A DNA stretch of 64,000 bases from Daucus carota subsp. sativus (GCF_001625215.2 NC_030384.2:25780527-25844526); one strand, 5' to 3'. Positions 11,083 to 21,714 are shown, counted from the stretch's first letter. Translations and numbers: made by a program. The notes: generated by a model not told the origin, from the sequence alone.

Positions 11083-13439
11083 ATGTCTCAAGGATCCATG
11101 TCCTCACACTCTTCTCAGTCTGCCACCAGCAAGGCTCCCGTTGTTGCGGTTGACACGGGATCCTCCTTTAGCCAGGACCTTCAACCTGCCCGGCCCAGTT
11201 TAGGGGTTAGCTCCAGAACCCGCTCCAGGCGCAATTTGGTGGTAAAGGAGCTCAACTGGACAACCTCTGAGTCCAGTAAGGCGGATGGGACCTCGGGCCT
11301 CCCGCTGGACCCCGCTGCTGAAGCCCTCGAGGGGAGCCCCGAGGAGGCTGAGCAGGAGGCTGAGGCTTCCGTGGAGGTGATCGAGCCTCCAGCTGTAGTC
11401 CTGGCCTGCGAGCATATGGACTCCATCATGACTCCTGTTCGGCTGCAGTCCCTATTGGAGTCCTGCAACCCTGGCTGCACCTTGGGGATCCCGAAGCCAG
11501 GAGAGAGGTGTCACCGCTTTGACACCCTCAAGCCAGGCACTGGCTACCCCAAAGCCGTGCTTTCCGCCCAGTTCTTCAGGCTGGGTTTGTCTCTCCCCCT
11601 CCATCCTTTCATCCTGGAGGTCTTGGACTTCTACGAGGTCTCCCCCATGCAGCTCACCCCCAACTCTTACCGCATGGCGGTCTGCCTCTACATCCTCTAT
11701 GACATCCACCATGGGGTGAGGATGTCTGCCTTGGAGTTGGGCTGGTTCTTCCAGCTGAAACTTACCGGCAGGACCCCAGGGTTCTTCTACCTTACTGCCT
11801 GGAACACCCATCACAAGAAGGGTATCAAGGGCAACCGCCAGTCGATGTCGGACTGGCAGAAGCTCTTCCTCTACTGCTATGACTGCCCAGTCTACAGGAA
11901 GGACTTCAATCTCTCCCCCAGTAAGCCAGCTTTCCCTTAATCCAATGTCTAGTTCACTCCTTTAGGGTTCCCGTTCAGTCTTCTTATGCTTGTATTTGTT
12001 GTAGACATGCCAGTGCAGACTCCTCTGGCGGGAGAGTCCCTTGAGAGGGCCAAGCATGTGTTGGGGCTATCCACCGGGCTAGGTGATGGCTCCAGCCTGC
12101 TTACTCCAGAAAATATGGAGAGGCTCGGTTTTTCCACTACGGTGGTAAATGCATCCCCCGTTGACGAGGGGGGTGCAGATGTGGAGGCGACGGGAAGCCC
12201 AGGTTTCCTCCTAGCTTGCACCTTTGAACTTACTTTCCTGATATTTGCTTTATAAATTTCCTTCCTACATGATTTATGATTTTCATCCCATCTGCTGGGC
12301 TTGCATTTCCCCATATTTCCGTATATGTTTGCATATTATCTAATTGTTTCTCCTTGTCTCTTTCCACAGATATGGCTGCCAACATTCCCAAATTCATCAA
12401 GCGCTCCACTAAATACGAGGATCTGTTCGGGGAGGCCTCCGATTCTCCGGCTCCCCTCTCTGCCAAGCCTCTCTCCCAGCTTCCTTCTCCCTCTTTAGAG
12501 CAGAAGAAGGCCTCCTCCGGGGGTCGCAAGCGGGACCCCTCCAAAGCTGTCGAGGCGGGGTCTTCAGCTGAAGGCCGTACAAGTAAGAAGCCCAGGTTAA
12601 CCCTGGCCCGCAGCTCTCCCGCTTCCTCCTCTTCTCAAAAGACTCAGCTCTTTCAGCGGATGCTCTCCGACCAGGTCCCCGAGGCTACCGTTCGGGAGTG
12701 GGACAGGCTTTCAATAGCCGAGGCCACCCGTGACAAGGTGGTGGCCAACGCTAAGAGCCTGTTCCTCGATCTGAAGATGGGGGAGCACGTCGCTGACACA
12801 GCCCGGGTCAATGAGAAGATGAGGGCGGATTTGAAACAGGCTAAGGCGGACCTGGCTTCCGCTGTCAAAGACAGAGATCTTGTGCGGAAGGCCAACCAGG
12901 AGCTGAAGGAGGCTGAAGCCAAAGTCCGTGAGGAGAGGAGGAAGGAGGACGCCGTGAGGCGTTCCTTGGAGGAGGAGACAGATGGCCTTGGGAAGATGGT
13001 GAGAAGGCTGGAGGGCCAGGTGAAGGAGCTGCAGGAGGCTGCCGCCGCTGCAAAGGCGACGAGGAAGGAGCGGGAGGCCGCCGTTTTCGAGGCCGGAGTT
13101 GCCGCAGGGGTCAAGGACTGCGTGAAATCGGCCTACCGCTTCTTCCCTGACAACGATTGGGCCAAGTTGGGGCCTGATGCTGCAGTAGCCCTGGAGGAGG
13201 CGAAGGCCGAAGACGCTTCTGGCCAGGAGAAGGTTCCAACAACTTCCCAAGGTTTCTCCGGGGATGGTATTGAAAAGAGGGGTGTGGCTGAAGACGAGCC
13301 GAAGCCCGTGGAGCTGATCTCTGCGGGAACTGAGGTGACGCCCCCGGAAGGGGTTCCAGCTACAACCCTAGCGACCACTCAGGCTCCGCAAGACATCCTC
13401 CCTGCCGACGAGAAGGGCTCCTCCTCTCCTGCTTCCTGA
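11083..13439 (+). CDS. Spliced antisense gene of the Gypsy element (putative gypsy-type transposon protein)
   Basis: Opposite to gag-pol. Coding exons 11083-11920, 12005-12202 and 12370-13439 join with GT/AG borders and unbroken phase (838+198+1070 = 2106 nt) to give 701 aa. A 5'UTR exon upstream ends at about 10285. Residues about 105-290 (MTPVRLQSLLESC, HPFILEVLDFYEVSPMQL, FYLTAWNTHHKKGIKG) match the family known as 'putative plant transposon protein' / putative gypsy-type transposon (Transposase_28). Residues about 485-590 are a charged coiled coil (KQAKADLASAVKDRD, LGKMVRRLEGQVKELQE). The N-terminus and the region around residue 350-430 are Ser/Pro rich and low in order. Biochemical function is unknown. 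Extra antisense frames are known in Tat elements; here the gene looks intact while gag-pol is broken. Confidence 0.8.
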
Positions 13440-14197
13440 TCTTTCCTCCTCTGTGTTAATCAAACTTTTATTTTTTTTTTGTTAATCCTGAATTTGTGCG
13501 TGGCGCTTGTCGTCACGAATTTGGTATTTTTGGATGAGGGTGCGGGCACCTCGGAATGCCCCGCAAGATATTTTGTTGTTTCAAGGGACCTCCCCCTGTT
13601 GGTGCGGGGAGGAATTTTCCTTTGAATTTTATTATTCTCTTTATAATAGCTGCTTTTGCTCCTTCATTTGCTTTGTATAAATTTTTTGTATTCCCCTGGA
13701 TATTATTGTGTTGGTCGCCTAACTCTTCCATGCAGGTAGAAAGAATGAATATAGGGGATAGCCCTTGCGTTGAAAGCGTACACATTGTTTATTTTCTGGG
13801 GGGTTGTGATCCTTGGAACTTCGTTTTCCAAGGTCGCTTCCTTCTTTGCGGATGTATGTTGATGTATACGTTTGTGTTAACTCCCCAGTAGCGTATATAA
13901 AAGCACTTAGTCTTTCCTCGTAATAGCCCATTTAGGCGCAATTGAATCTGATCTCACATGTGTGAGAGTCTAGGGACACCATTGGGTGTAAGCCTTTAGA
14001 GTAGTCTCCAAGCATAAGTTCTGAGATAATTTTACAACATAGGCTTTTTAGTAATCCCACCAAGTTAGCCTTGTAATAACTTCACCAAGTAAGCCTTATG
14101 AGCCTGGACAGGCTTTAAACCCGTAAGCCTCGATGAGCCTTCGGCCTTGAAAGCCTCGACGGGCTTTAAACTTTGAAGGGCTACCGTAAGCCCAAAA
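13440..14197. other. Gypsy spacer downstream of the antisense gene
   Basis: Starts with a T-rich stretch (13467-13482) suitable for the 3' end of the antisense transcript. From about 14060 it grades into degenerate 'aagcctt..gcttgaaa' words that lead into the tandem array. No further open frame of note. Confidence 0.5.
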
Positions 14198-15087
14198 CCA
14201 TGAAAGCTTGAAAAGCTTTTGCCTTGAAAGCCTTGATAGGCTTGAAACCTTGAAAGCTTGAAAAGCTTTAGTCATGAAAGCCTTGATAGGCTTGAAACCT
14301 TGAAAGCTTGAAAAGCTTTAGCCATGAAAGCCTTGATAGGCTTGAAACCTTGAAAGCTTGAAAAGCTTTAGCCGTGAAAGCCTTGATAGGCTTGAAACCT
14401 TGAAAGCTTGAAAAGCTTTAGCCTTGAAAGCCTTGATAGGCTTGAAACCTTGAAAGCTTGAAAAGCTTTAGCCTTGAAAGCCTTGATAGGCTTGAAACTT
14501 TGAAAGCTTGAAAAGCTTTAGCCATGAAAGCCTTGATAGGCTTGAAACCTTGAAAGCTTGAAAAGCTTTAGCCTTGAAAGCCTTGATAGGCTTGAAAAGC
14601 TTTAGCCATGAAAGCCTTGATAGGCTTGAAACCTTGAAAGCTTGAAAAGCTTTAGCCTTGAAAGCCTTGATAGGCTTGAAAAGCTTTAGCCATGAAAGCC
14701 TTGATAGGCTTGAAACCTTGAAAGCTTGAAAAGCTTTAGCCATGAAAGCCTTGATAGGCTTGAAACCTTGAAAGCTTGAAAAGCTTTAGCCTTGAAAGCC
14801 TTGATAGGCTTGAAACTTTGAAAGCTTGAAAAGCTTTAGCCATGAAAGCCTTGATAGGCTTGAAACCTTGAAAGCTTGAAAAGCTTTAGCCTTGAAAGCC
14901 TTGATAGGCTTGAAACCTTGAAAGCTTGAAAAGCTTTAGCCATGAAAGCCTTGATAGGCTTGAAACCTTGAAAGCTTGAAAAGCTTTAGCCTTGAAAGCC
15001 TTGATAGGCTTGAAACCTTGAAAGCTTGAAAAGCTTTAGCCTTGAGAGCCTTGATAGGCTCGAAACCTTGAAACCTTGAAAAGCTTT
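14198..15087. repeat. 50-bp tandem array, 18 units
   Basis: Unit of 50 bp (gccatgaaagccttgatagg / cttgaaaccttgaaagcttg / aaaagcttta), repeated about 18 times. Sixteen units are full and two (14571 and 14655) are 34 bp, lacking the same 16 bases. Units differ at a diagnostic site (gccatg or gccttg). AAGCTT palindromes occur twice per unit. Long spacer regions before the 3' LTR with tandem repeats are known from Tat/Ogre elements and can seed satellite DNA. The open frame across it (14468-14743) is a by-product of the repeat. Confidence 0.95.
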
Positions 15088-15548
15088 CCTTCCCACCGGT
15101 GCAGCCAAGTTATCAAGTTGTGTTTACGAGTTTTAGTGTTTTCGATTCCCAAATTTATTTGAATTTTAAGCCAAATGAGTAATGTTAACGATACGCCTAC
15201 TACCCCCCGAGTTCTTTAGCATAATTTTAATTATGGTGGAAAACTAGATGCAATTGAAGCCCTAAATAATTTTTAAAGCATACATGAAGCATTCAATTAA
15301 CAATCATGGTGAGCAAGCATACACAACATTTTCATAACGGGAAGCTGCGAAATTTTATTGAATCACATGGTAGAAATTGACATAGCATAATATTGGGGGG
15401 TGTAACGACACTACCCCCCGAGCGTCCTAGCAAATAAAGCAAATAGTAGCCTGATAATTTTCCTAAAATCATAGCGATTACAACTAATAAATCGCCTTTA
15501 TTTCCTGACCCTTAAGCCGAAGCCTACAGAAATACTACCCGGGTGAAG
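15088..15548. other. Gypsy spacer with two extra polypurine-like tracts
   Basis: Between pol and the tandem array. Contains ACTACCCCCC at 15199-15208 and 15410-15419, matching the sequence that borders the 3' LTR. A GGGGGGTGT run at 15395 can pair with the second copy as a hairpin. No gene. Confidence 0.6.
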
Positions 15549-18296
15549 CTACTGGTAATACCTCTTTAAGTGTTGGGCGTTCCATGCCCGTGGTATGAGT
15601 TTTCCATCCATGTCTGTGAGGTGATAGGTACCTTCCCAAAGCACTGTTTTGATGATATATGGGCCTTCCCACTTTGCACCGAAGGCCCCATGAGCGGGAA
15701 CCCTCATGTTAGGCATCATTTTTCTGAGAACTAGGTCTCCCGTTTTGAGGGGTCGAGCCCTTACTTTCTTGTCAAAATATTTACGGGTCCTCTGTTGATA
15801 TGCAGCAAGTTTCAACTGAGCCGTATCTCGTACTTCTTCAATTAGATCTAAGTAGAGCCTGTGGTTGACTTCATTATTCTCAGGGTCGTAGTTATCCCTT
15901 CGAAAAGATCCTGCTCCCACTTCTACGGGAACCATGGCTTCACACCCGTATGTTAGGGTGAACGGGGTTTCGCCGGTGGTAGACCTTGGAGTGGTATTGT
16001 AAGACCACAACACCATGGGAAGTTCCTCCGGCCAGCATCCCTTTTTCTCTTCCAGTTTGGCTTTCAGGGTGTGCTTAATAATTTTGTTTACGGCCTCCGT
16101 TTGACCGTTGCTCTGAGGGTGGCACACCGCGGAGAAGCCTTTCTTTATGCCAAGGTTGTCACAGAAATTCATCATTTCATTGCTGTCAAATTGTTTCCCA
16201 TTGTCTGATATGAGCTTGTAGGGAACCCCGTACCGACAGACGATCGCACGACAAACGAAGTCTACCAACTTCCTTGCAGTGATGGAAGCTAGGGGTTCAG
16301 CTTCAGCCCATTTAGTAAAGTAATCTACAGCCACGACTGCATATTTCACCCCTCCTTTCCCTTTTGGTAATTCACCAATCAGATCTATACCCCAAACAGC
16401 AAACGGCCAGGGGCTTGTCAGGGTCTTCAGGGGTACTGCGGGGCTCTTGTTTGTATTGGAGAACCTTTGGCAACTGTCACAGGCCCTGGCGAAGGCATGA
16501 GCATCCTTGTGGAGGGTAGGCCAGTAGTAGCCTTGACGGAGGATTTTGTGAGCGAGGGAGGCACCCCCCGAGTGATTCCCACAGATTCCTTCATGCACTT
16601 CGCGCATAATGTATTCACACCTTATCCCAGCAACGCACCTGAGGAGGGGCCGATTGAATCCTCTTTTGTAAAGGATTCCATCATAAATTACATACTGGGC
16701 TGCCTTGTACCTCAATTTCCTGGCCTCATCTTTGTCCGTAGGCAGGGTTCCGTTGGCTATGTATTCATGGATTGGGGTTGTCCAGAGGTTAGTCTCATCA
16801 GCTTCAACATCCATGACTTCAATTTTGGGGATGCTAGGCTGATGCTGGATTTCGAGGGGGATCACCCCGAGCATGTGTGCATCCCTCTGAGAGCCTAATT
16901 TGGCTAAGGCATCGGCATCGGCATTCTCAGACCTTGGTATTTGCTCTAGCTTGATTTCCCTGAATTTCCCAATTAGTTCCTGGGCATACCGCATATAGAG
17001 ATCGGTGCGGGGACCCCTAGCTTGGAAGCCTCCTCGGATGTGCCAGACTACCAGCATAGAATCACTGTAAACGTTCATGTTTTCCACTCTCATTTCCAAG
17101 GCCAGCTTCAGGCCAGCTATTAGGGCTTCATACTCCGCGTCGTTGTTAGTGGCGTTGAAGTCGAAATGAATGGAGCTTTGCAGCTTATGGCCTTCCGGAC
17201 TGACTAAGACAATGCCAGCCCCGGCCCCATTTCCATTTACAGCCCCATCGACGTACAGGTTCCACCAAGGGGAACAATTCTCGGGTATGGCTACTGGAGG
17301 CTGGGGTTGAGGTATGCATTCCATCCCTTCGACTTCAAAAGTGGGTGGAAACTCCAAGATGAAGTCAGCTAGCGCTTGCCCCTTTATTGCGGTTCTAGGC
17401 TTGTACTCTATGTCAAACTGGCCTAGCTCGACTGCCCATTTCATGATTCTTCCCGAGGCTTCCGGCTTGTGCAAGACCTGTCTGAGAGGGAAGGATGTTC
17501 GTACTTCAATCTTGTGAGCCTGAAAGTAAGGCCTTAACTTGCGGGAAGCCAAAATTAGTGCGTAGGCTAACTTTTCCATGTTTGAGTAGCGGGTTTCAGC
17601 ATCAAGTAATCTCTTGCTCACATAGTATACTGGCTGTTGGGCTTGCTCTTCCTCCTTGATCAGGACAGCGCTAATCGAGAACTCGGAAACCCCTAAGTAA
17701 AGGATCAAGGCTTCACCCTCCGTTGGTTTGGCCAACAGGGGCGGGCTTCCGAGTTGCTCTTTCAGCTTCAGGAAAGCAGCCTCACATTCTGTCGTCCATT
17801 CAAATTTTTGCCCCTTTTTTATGGCTGCAAAAAATTCTCTGCATTTGTCTGAGGATTTTGAGATGAACCGGTTTAGGGCGGCAACCCGGCCTGTAAGGCA
17901 TTGCACCTCCTTTACGTTCCTAGGCGACCTCATTTCAATTAAGGCCTTGATTTTCGCAGGGTTAGCTTCGATTCCCCTGTGATTGACAATGAAGCCCAAG
18001 AACTTGCCGAATTCAACCCCGAATACGCATTTTTGGGGATTCAACTTCATCCTGTAGTCCCTCAGTATGTCGAACATTTCTGATAAGTGTGTAACATGAT
18101 CGTAAGCTTCCTTTGATTTTACTAACATGTCATCCACATACACTTCCATAGTTCTTCCAATCTGATCCTTAAACATCTTATTGACCAGCCTCTGATATGT
18201 AGCCCCGGCGTTCAGTAAACCAAACGGCATGCCTATATAGCAGTAAAGCCCCCTGTCAGTGATGAAGGAGGTGTGTTCCTGATCTGGCTCGAACAT
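15549..18296 (-). CDS. Gypsy pol, downstream part: RT, RNase H, second RNase H, integrase
   Basis: 915-codon frame continuing pol after a frameshift. The first Met is an internal RT residue, not a real start. In order: reverse transcriptase palm with YVDD (residues 53-56); Ty3-type RNase H (about 185-310); a second RNase H-like domain (YVDGAVNGNGAGAGIVLVSP, then DAEYEALIAGLKLAL, about 345-480), the mark of Tat-group elements; integrase zinc finger with H-H-C-C (about 560-620); integrase core with WGIDLIGELPKGKGG and SDNGKQFDSNEMMNF; and a C-terminal DNA-binding region ending near the stop. Synthesis and integration of element cDNA are its family roles. Overlaps the upstream frame by 64 nt. 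Confidence 0.92.
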   Translation of the reverse strand: MFEPDQEHTSFITDRGLYCYIGMPFGLLNAGATYQRLVNKMFKDQIGRTMEVYVDDMLVKSKEAYDHVTHLSEMFDILRDYRMKLNPQKCVFGVEFGKFLGFIVNHRGIEANPAKIKALIEMRSPRNVKEVQCLTGRVAALNRFISKSSDKCREFFAAIKKGQKFEWTTECEAAFLKLKEQLGSPPLLAKPTEGEALILYLGVSEFSISAVLIKEEEQAQQPVYYVSKRLLDAETRYSNMEKLAYALILASRKLRPYFQAHKIEVRTSFPLRQVLHKPEASGRIMKWAVELGQFDIEYKPRTAIKGQALADFILEFPPTFEVEGMECIPQPQPPVAIPENCSPWWNLYVDGAVNGNGAGAGIVLVSPEGHKLQSSIHFDFNATNNDAEYEALIAGLKLALEMRVENMNVYSDSMLVVWHIRGGFQARGPRTDLYMRYAQELIGKFREIKLEQIPRSENADADALAKLGSQRDAHMLGVIPLEIQHQPSIPKIEVMDVEADETNLWTTPIHEYIANGTLPTDKDEARKLRYKAAQYVIYDGILYKRGFNRPLLRCVAGIRCEYIMREVHEGICGNHSGGASLAHKILRQGYYWPTLHKDAHAFARACDSCQRFSNTNKSPAVPLKTLTSPWPFAVWGIDLIGELPKGKGGVKYAVVAVDYFTKWAEAEPLASITARKLVDFVCRAIVCRYGVPYKLISDNGKQFDSNEMMNFCDNLGIKKGFSAVCHPQSNGQTEAVNKIIKHTLKAKLEEKKGCWPEELPMVLWSYNTTPRSTTGETPFTLTYGCEAMVPVEVGAGSFRRDNYDPENNEVNHRLYLDLIEEVRDTAQLKLAAYQQRTRKYFDKKVRARPLKTGDLVLRKMMPNMRVPAHGAFGAKWEGPYIIKTVLWEGTYHLTDMDGKLIPRAWNAQHLKRYYQ

Positions 18297-21200
18297 GGGG
18301 ATCGATTGTAGCCCGAGTAGGCGTCCATGAAGCTTAACAGTGCATGCCCCGCAGTGGAATCCACCAATTGGTCAATTCGAGGGAGCGGGAAGCTGTCTTT
18401 GGGGCAGGCCTTGTTCAGATCAGTAAAGTCTATGCAAGTTCTCCACTTTCCGTTAGGTTTTTTCACCAACACTGGGTTTGCTAGCCATGTGGGGTAAAAA
18501 GCTTCCTTCACTAGGCCTGCCTTCAATAGTCGGTCTACTTCTTCTTGAAGAGCGGCAGCCCTTTCCCCACTAATTGGTCTTCTCTTCTGTCTGACTCCCT
18601 TCCTATCTGGGTCAATATTGAGGTGGTGGCACATGACTTCCGGGTGAATCCCGATCATATCCGAATGGTTCCAAGCGAAGACGTCCAGATTATCCTTTAA
18701 GAATGCGGTCAGGGTTTCCCTTAGGTCCGGCCCCAATTGCTCCCCAATTTTTAGTTCTTTAGTGGGGTCGGACTCATCCACCAAGATGGACAGGGTATCC
18801 CCGGCTGCTCCAGTCTTCACCTGGGTTTCCGGCATCCTTGGGTCGAGGTCGATTTCAACGGTAACCTCTTTGTTGCCACCCTCTTGGGGTTGCGTACCCA
18901 GGATTTCATGAACGGGAAGCCGTGTTCGGTTTCCGAGTTGATAGGTTACCATAGCACTGTTGAAGTCACAAGGTGCCTCGCACTCATTTTCTTGCTTTTG
19001 ATATTCCTCTTCAAAGTCACTGTCAGTAACATCTTCTACAATCCCTTCAACCAGGGTTTCAGCTGTATCAATATTCTTCATTGGGAATGCATCCGTGGGT
19101 GCAAGCCCTTCATACACGGCATGTGAGGCTTCTAGATAAGGATCTTCCCCCGGGTGTTGCACGATAATTACCATGTTGCAGGTTGCTTTCACAAACTTTA
19201 TTAAAACCCTTCCCTGAGCCTTGGTTTCGGGTTCCTCTTCTATATCCACTTGCTTGTAACAGCTCTCCGGGATGTCTTCATCCATTTGCTGGGCTTCTTT
19301 ACAGGCTTTTACTGCGGATCTCAAAGCCTTGCTATAACATTCCCGGGAGTCAGCCTGACATCCTCGCACACATCCTACCCCATTGGGGGTCGGGAACTTC
19401 ATGGATAGGTGGTATATTGAGGTTACAATCCGCATGTCCCTTAGAATAGGTCTGCCCAGGATCCCGTTATAGGAGATGTCTTCGTTCACTACCATGAACT
19501 CTGCAACCTGAGTGACAGCTCGGGGTTCCACTCCAAGGGTGATCGGGAGTCTTACCCTTCCAACAATCTGGACAGCATTCCCCGTGAAACCATACAACTC
19601 ATTATAGCAAGCCATCATATCTTTATCCGCCATTTTCATTCTTTGGTACGCATTGTAGGCCAAGATATTGACAGAGCTTCCGTTATCGACAAGAAGCCTG
19701 TGTACATTGACATTTCCGATCACGGCTGTTACCACCAGGGCGTCGCTATGAGGATGGTGTACCGCGCGCGCATCCCCCTCAGTGAAGGTAATGTCCATAG
19801 TCTCCCCTTTGAACATTTTGGGAGGCCTTTCAGACAGATGGCACACATTGGTTAAGGGCGGCCCTCGGGCTTCCCGTACATATCTCTTCATGGCACTGCG
19901 TCCCTGGCCTCCCACGAAGGGCCCTCCGATGATCATTCGTACACTACCAGCACGGGTGTTTCGGTTGGCTTCCTGGTTATTTGTCCTTTCAGCTTTCTTT
20001 TCCTTATATTTCTTAGCCTCCTGGGCTACAAACTCCGTCAGGTATCCTGTTCTGATAAGGTCCTCTATGTGGTCCTTAAGATGAACACATTCCGCGGTGT
20101 CATGTCCGTTTAAATCGTGAAAAGCACAATATTTTCCCTGATCTTTCTTTCCAGGGGGTCCACTTCGAAAGGGCTTCCGGAAGAGTCTCGCTTTGTCTCC
20201 GACCTCAAAAATGTGATCTATAGAAGCCGTCAGTGGCGTGTATTCGTGGTACCTTGCTTCTCTTGTCTTCCTCATTGTCAACCTTGACTTGTCGAAGCCC
20301 TGCGTGCTGGTTGTGTTTACGGTAATGGGCGAAGTCTTGCCATCCCGGCTCGAGGATTTTTCACCAACAGGCCTTACGTAGGGGTTCCTCTTGTAGGTGT
20401 TCCTCCTATCTGGGCTGTAAGACCTATCCCTCTTGTTTTTCCAGTTGCTACGGCTTTCAGACTTTGACTCCTTCTTCAACTTAGCTAAGGATTCCTCGAT
20501 CACTTTATGGGGTTCAGCTCTAGCAAAGAAGTCAGCTAGGGTTTCAGGCTCTCGCCCTTGCAACTCCTTCCAAAAGTCTGTTCCAGGCCTTACCCCCGCT
20601 ATCAAGAAGTTCTTCAGGGTTTCCTTTGAAGTTGGCCTAACCCGGGGTACCTCTGCGTTGAAGCGCTTGAAATACTCTCTCAATGTCTCATGTTCCTTTT
20701 GCTTAATATTAGCCAGGGTGTTGGCAGGAGGGGCGTAAGTGACGGAAGCCCTGAATTGTCCCACAAACAGTTCGCACATTTTCCTCCAAGAGCTGATGGA
20801 ATCAGCGGGAAGCCTCTTGAACCAGTGATGAGCGTCATCCCTGAGGGTTGCAGCCAACAAGCGACATTTTGTGAGGTCTGGAATCTGGTAGACCTCCATC
20901 TCAGTATCGAACCGGCTAAGATACTCCACGGGATCCGTGGTTCCGTTAAATCGCAGGTCGCCCACCCCCCTGTAGATACGAGGTAGGGGTGACTCCCTAA
21001 CCTTCTTAGTAAAGGGTGACTTTACGGTAAGCTCGGCTTTCGACTTCTTATCGGCCTTCACCTTCTTTAGGGCTTCCAACAGTTCTTCCATCTTGCATTT
21101 ATCATCCCCATCATCAAGTGCAACCTCATAGTCATCATCCAGGGGCTGATCTTTCTTTTTGCTTACTTCATTATCGTTGTGCGACCCTGAGCTTTCCTCA

Positions 21201-21691
21201 TCGTCATGAATGGAGATAACCTTTGACGGCCTTTGGTTTTTATCCTTTGACCGAGCTTCAGACACGGGCTTCTCCTGTCGCTGACTGGGAGGAGCCCTAT
21301 GTTGCGAGCCTTCAGGTACATCCCCGTTAGGGGCCTTGTTGCCAAGCCTGTGCCGCAAGTCTTGCTCGGTCAGTTTCCTCCCAAGGCGGTCGAACACACT
21401 AGCAGCCTGTGAGTGCTCTCTATCATCCATTTCGGGGTTAGCTTCTTTCTCAGGGTTGCCACCTTCTTTCCTGCCGCCTTCTGCACCGAAATCTAGCTTG
21501 GTGGGAGTCACCTTGCTAGCCCTTTTCGACCTTGCTGACTTTCTTTTCAAGGAGGCAATCCTCCTACTCATCCTCTTCATTTTTGCCTTCATCTCCTCGC
21601 GGGTTAGTTCTCCGCTTGGAACATCACTTTCATCCTGCGCAGCGCCCTCCGGCGTCTTGGGGTTTTCAGTGTTTTCGGGAATTTCTGACAT
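18233..21691 (-). CDS. Gypsy gag-protease-RT (upstream part), ends in a frameshift
   Basis: 1152-codon frame starting 24 nt after the primer-binding site. Acidic/basic N-terminal tail, then a retrotransposon gag capsid domain (FNGTTDPVEYLSRFDTEM ... WFKRLPADSISSWRKM, about 235-350), a CHHC zinc-binding motif (YCAFHDLNGHDTAEC, about 520), an aspartic protease with LLVDNGSS (about 650) and the beginning of RT (WRTCIDFTDLNKACPKDSFP, LSFMDAYSGYN). After the last motif the frame leaves the RT family sequence and stops. The correct continuation is in another frame, consistent with one missing base near 18305-18312. Protein from this copy would lack RT catalysis, RNase H and integrase. Confidence 0.92.
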   Translation of the reverse strand: MSEIPENTENPKTPEGAAQDESDVPSGELTREEMKAKMKRMSRRIASLKRKSARSKRASKVTPTKLDFGAEGGRKEGGNPEKEANPEMDDREHSQAASVFDRLGRKLTEQDLRHRLGNKAPNGDVPEGSQHRAPPSQRQEKPVSEARSKDKNQRPSKVISIHDDEESSGSHNDNEVSKKKDQPLDDDYEVALDDGDDKCKMEELLEALKKVKADKKSKAELTVKSPFTKKVRESPLPRIYRGVGDLRFNGTTDPVEYLSRFDTEMEVYQIPDLTKCRLLAATLRDDAHHWFKRLPADSISSWRKMCELFVGQFRASVTYAPPANTLANIKQKEHETLREYFKRFNAEVPRVRPTSKETLKNFLIAGVRPGTDFWKELQGREPETLADFFARAEPHKVIEESLAKLKKESKSESRSNWKNKRDRSYSPDRRNTYKRNPYVRPVGEKSSSRDGKTSPITVNTTSTQGFDKSRLTMRKTREARYHEYTPLTASIDHIFEVGDKARLFRKPFRSGPPGKKDQGKYCAFHDLNGHDTAECVHLKDHIEDLIRTGYLTEFVAQEAKKYKEKKAERTNNQEANRNTRAGSVRMIIGGPFVGGQGRSAMKRYVREARGPPLTNVCHLSERPPKMFKGETMDITFTEGDARAVHHPHSDALVVTAVIGNVNVHRLLVDNGSSVNILAYNAYQRMKMADKDMMACYNELYGFTGNAVQIVGRVRLPITLGVEPRAVTQVAEFMVVNEDISYNGILGRPILRDMRIVTSIYHLSMKFPTPNGVGCVRGCQADSRECYSKALRSAVKACKEAQQMDEDIPESCYKQVDIEEEPETKAQGRVLIKFVKATCNMVIIVQHPGEDPYLEASHAVYEGLAPTDAFPMKNIDTAETLVEGIVEDVTDSDFEEEYQKQENECEAPCDFNSAMVTYQLGNRTRLPVHEILGTQPQEGGNKEVTVEIDLDPRMPETQVKTGAAGDTLSILVDESDPTKELKIGEQLGPDLRETLTAFLKDNLDVFAWNHSDMIGIHPEVMCHHLNIDPDRKGVRQKRRPISGERAAALQEEVDRLLKAGLVKEAFYPTWLANPVLVKKPNGKWRTCIDFTDLNKACPKDSFPLPRIDQLVDSTAGHALLSFMDAYSGYNRSPCSSQIRNTPPSSLTGGFTAI

Positions 21692-21714
21692 CTCTCCTCT
21701 CTAAGATCAGTAAT

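Noticed and set aside
11181..11814. Minus-strand frames under the antisense Gypsy gene
   Set aside because: Shadows of a GC-rich coding exon; no family similarity and no continuity.
14468..14743. 91-aa frame made of KAFQAFKVSSLSRLSW repeats
   Set aside because: It is only the translation of the 50-bp tandem array; length and periodicity follow the repeat.
14198..15087. CRISPR-like array
   Set aside because: Units are contiguous without unique spacers, and the context is a plant retrotransposon.
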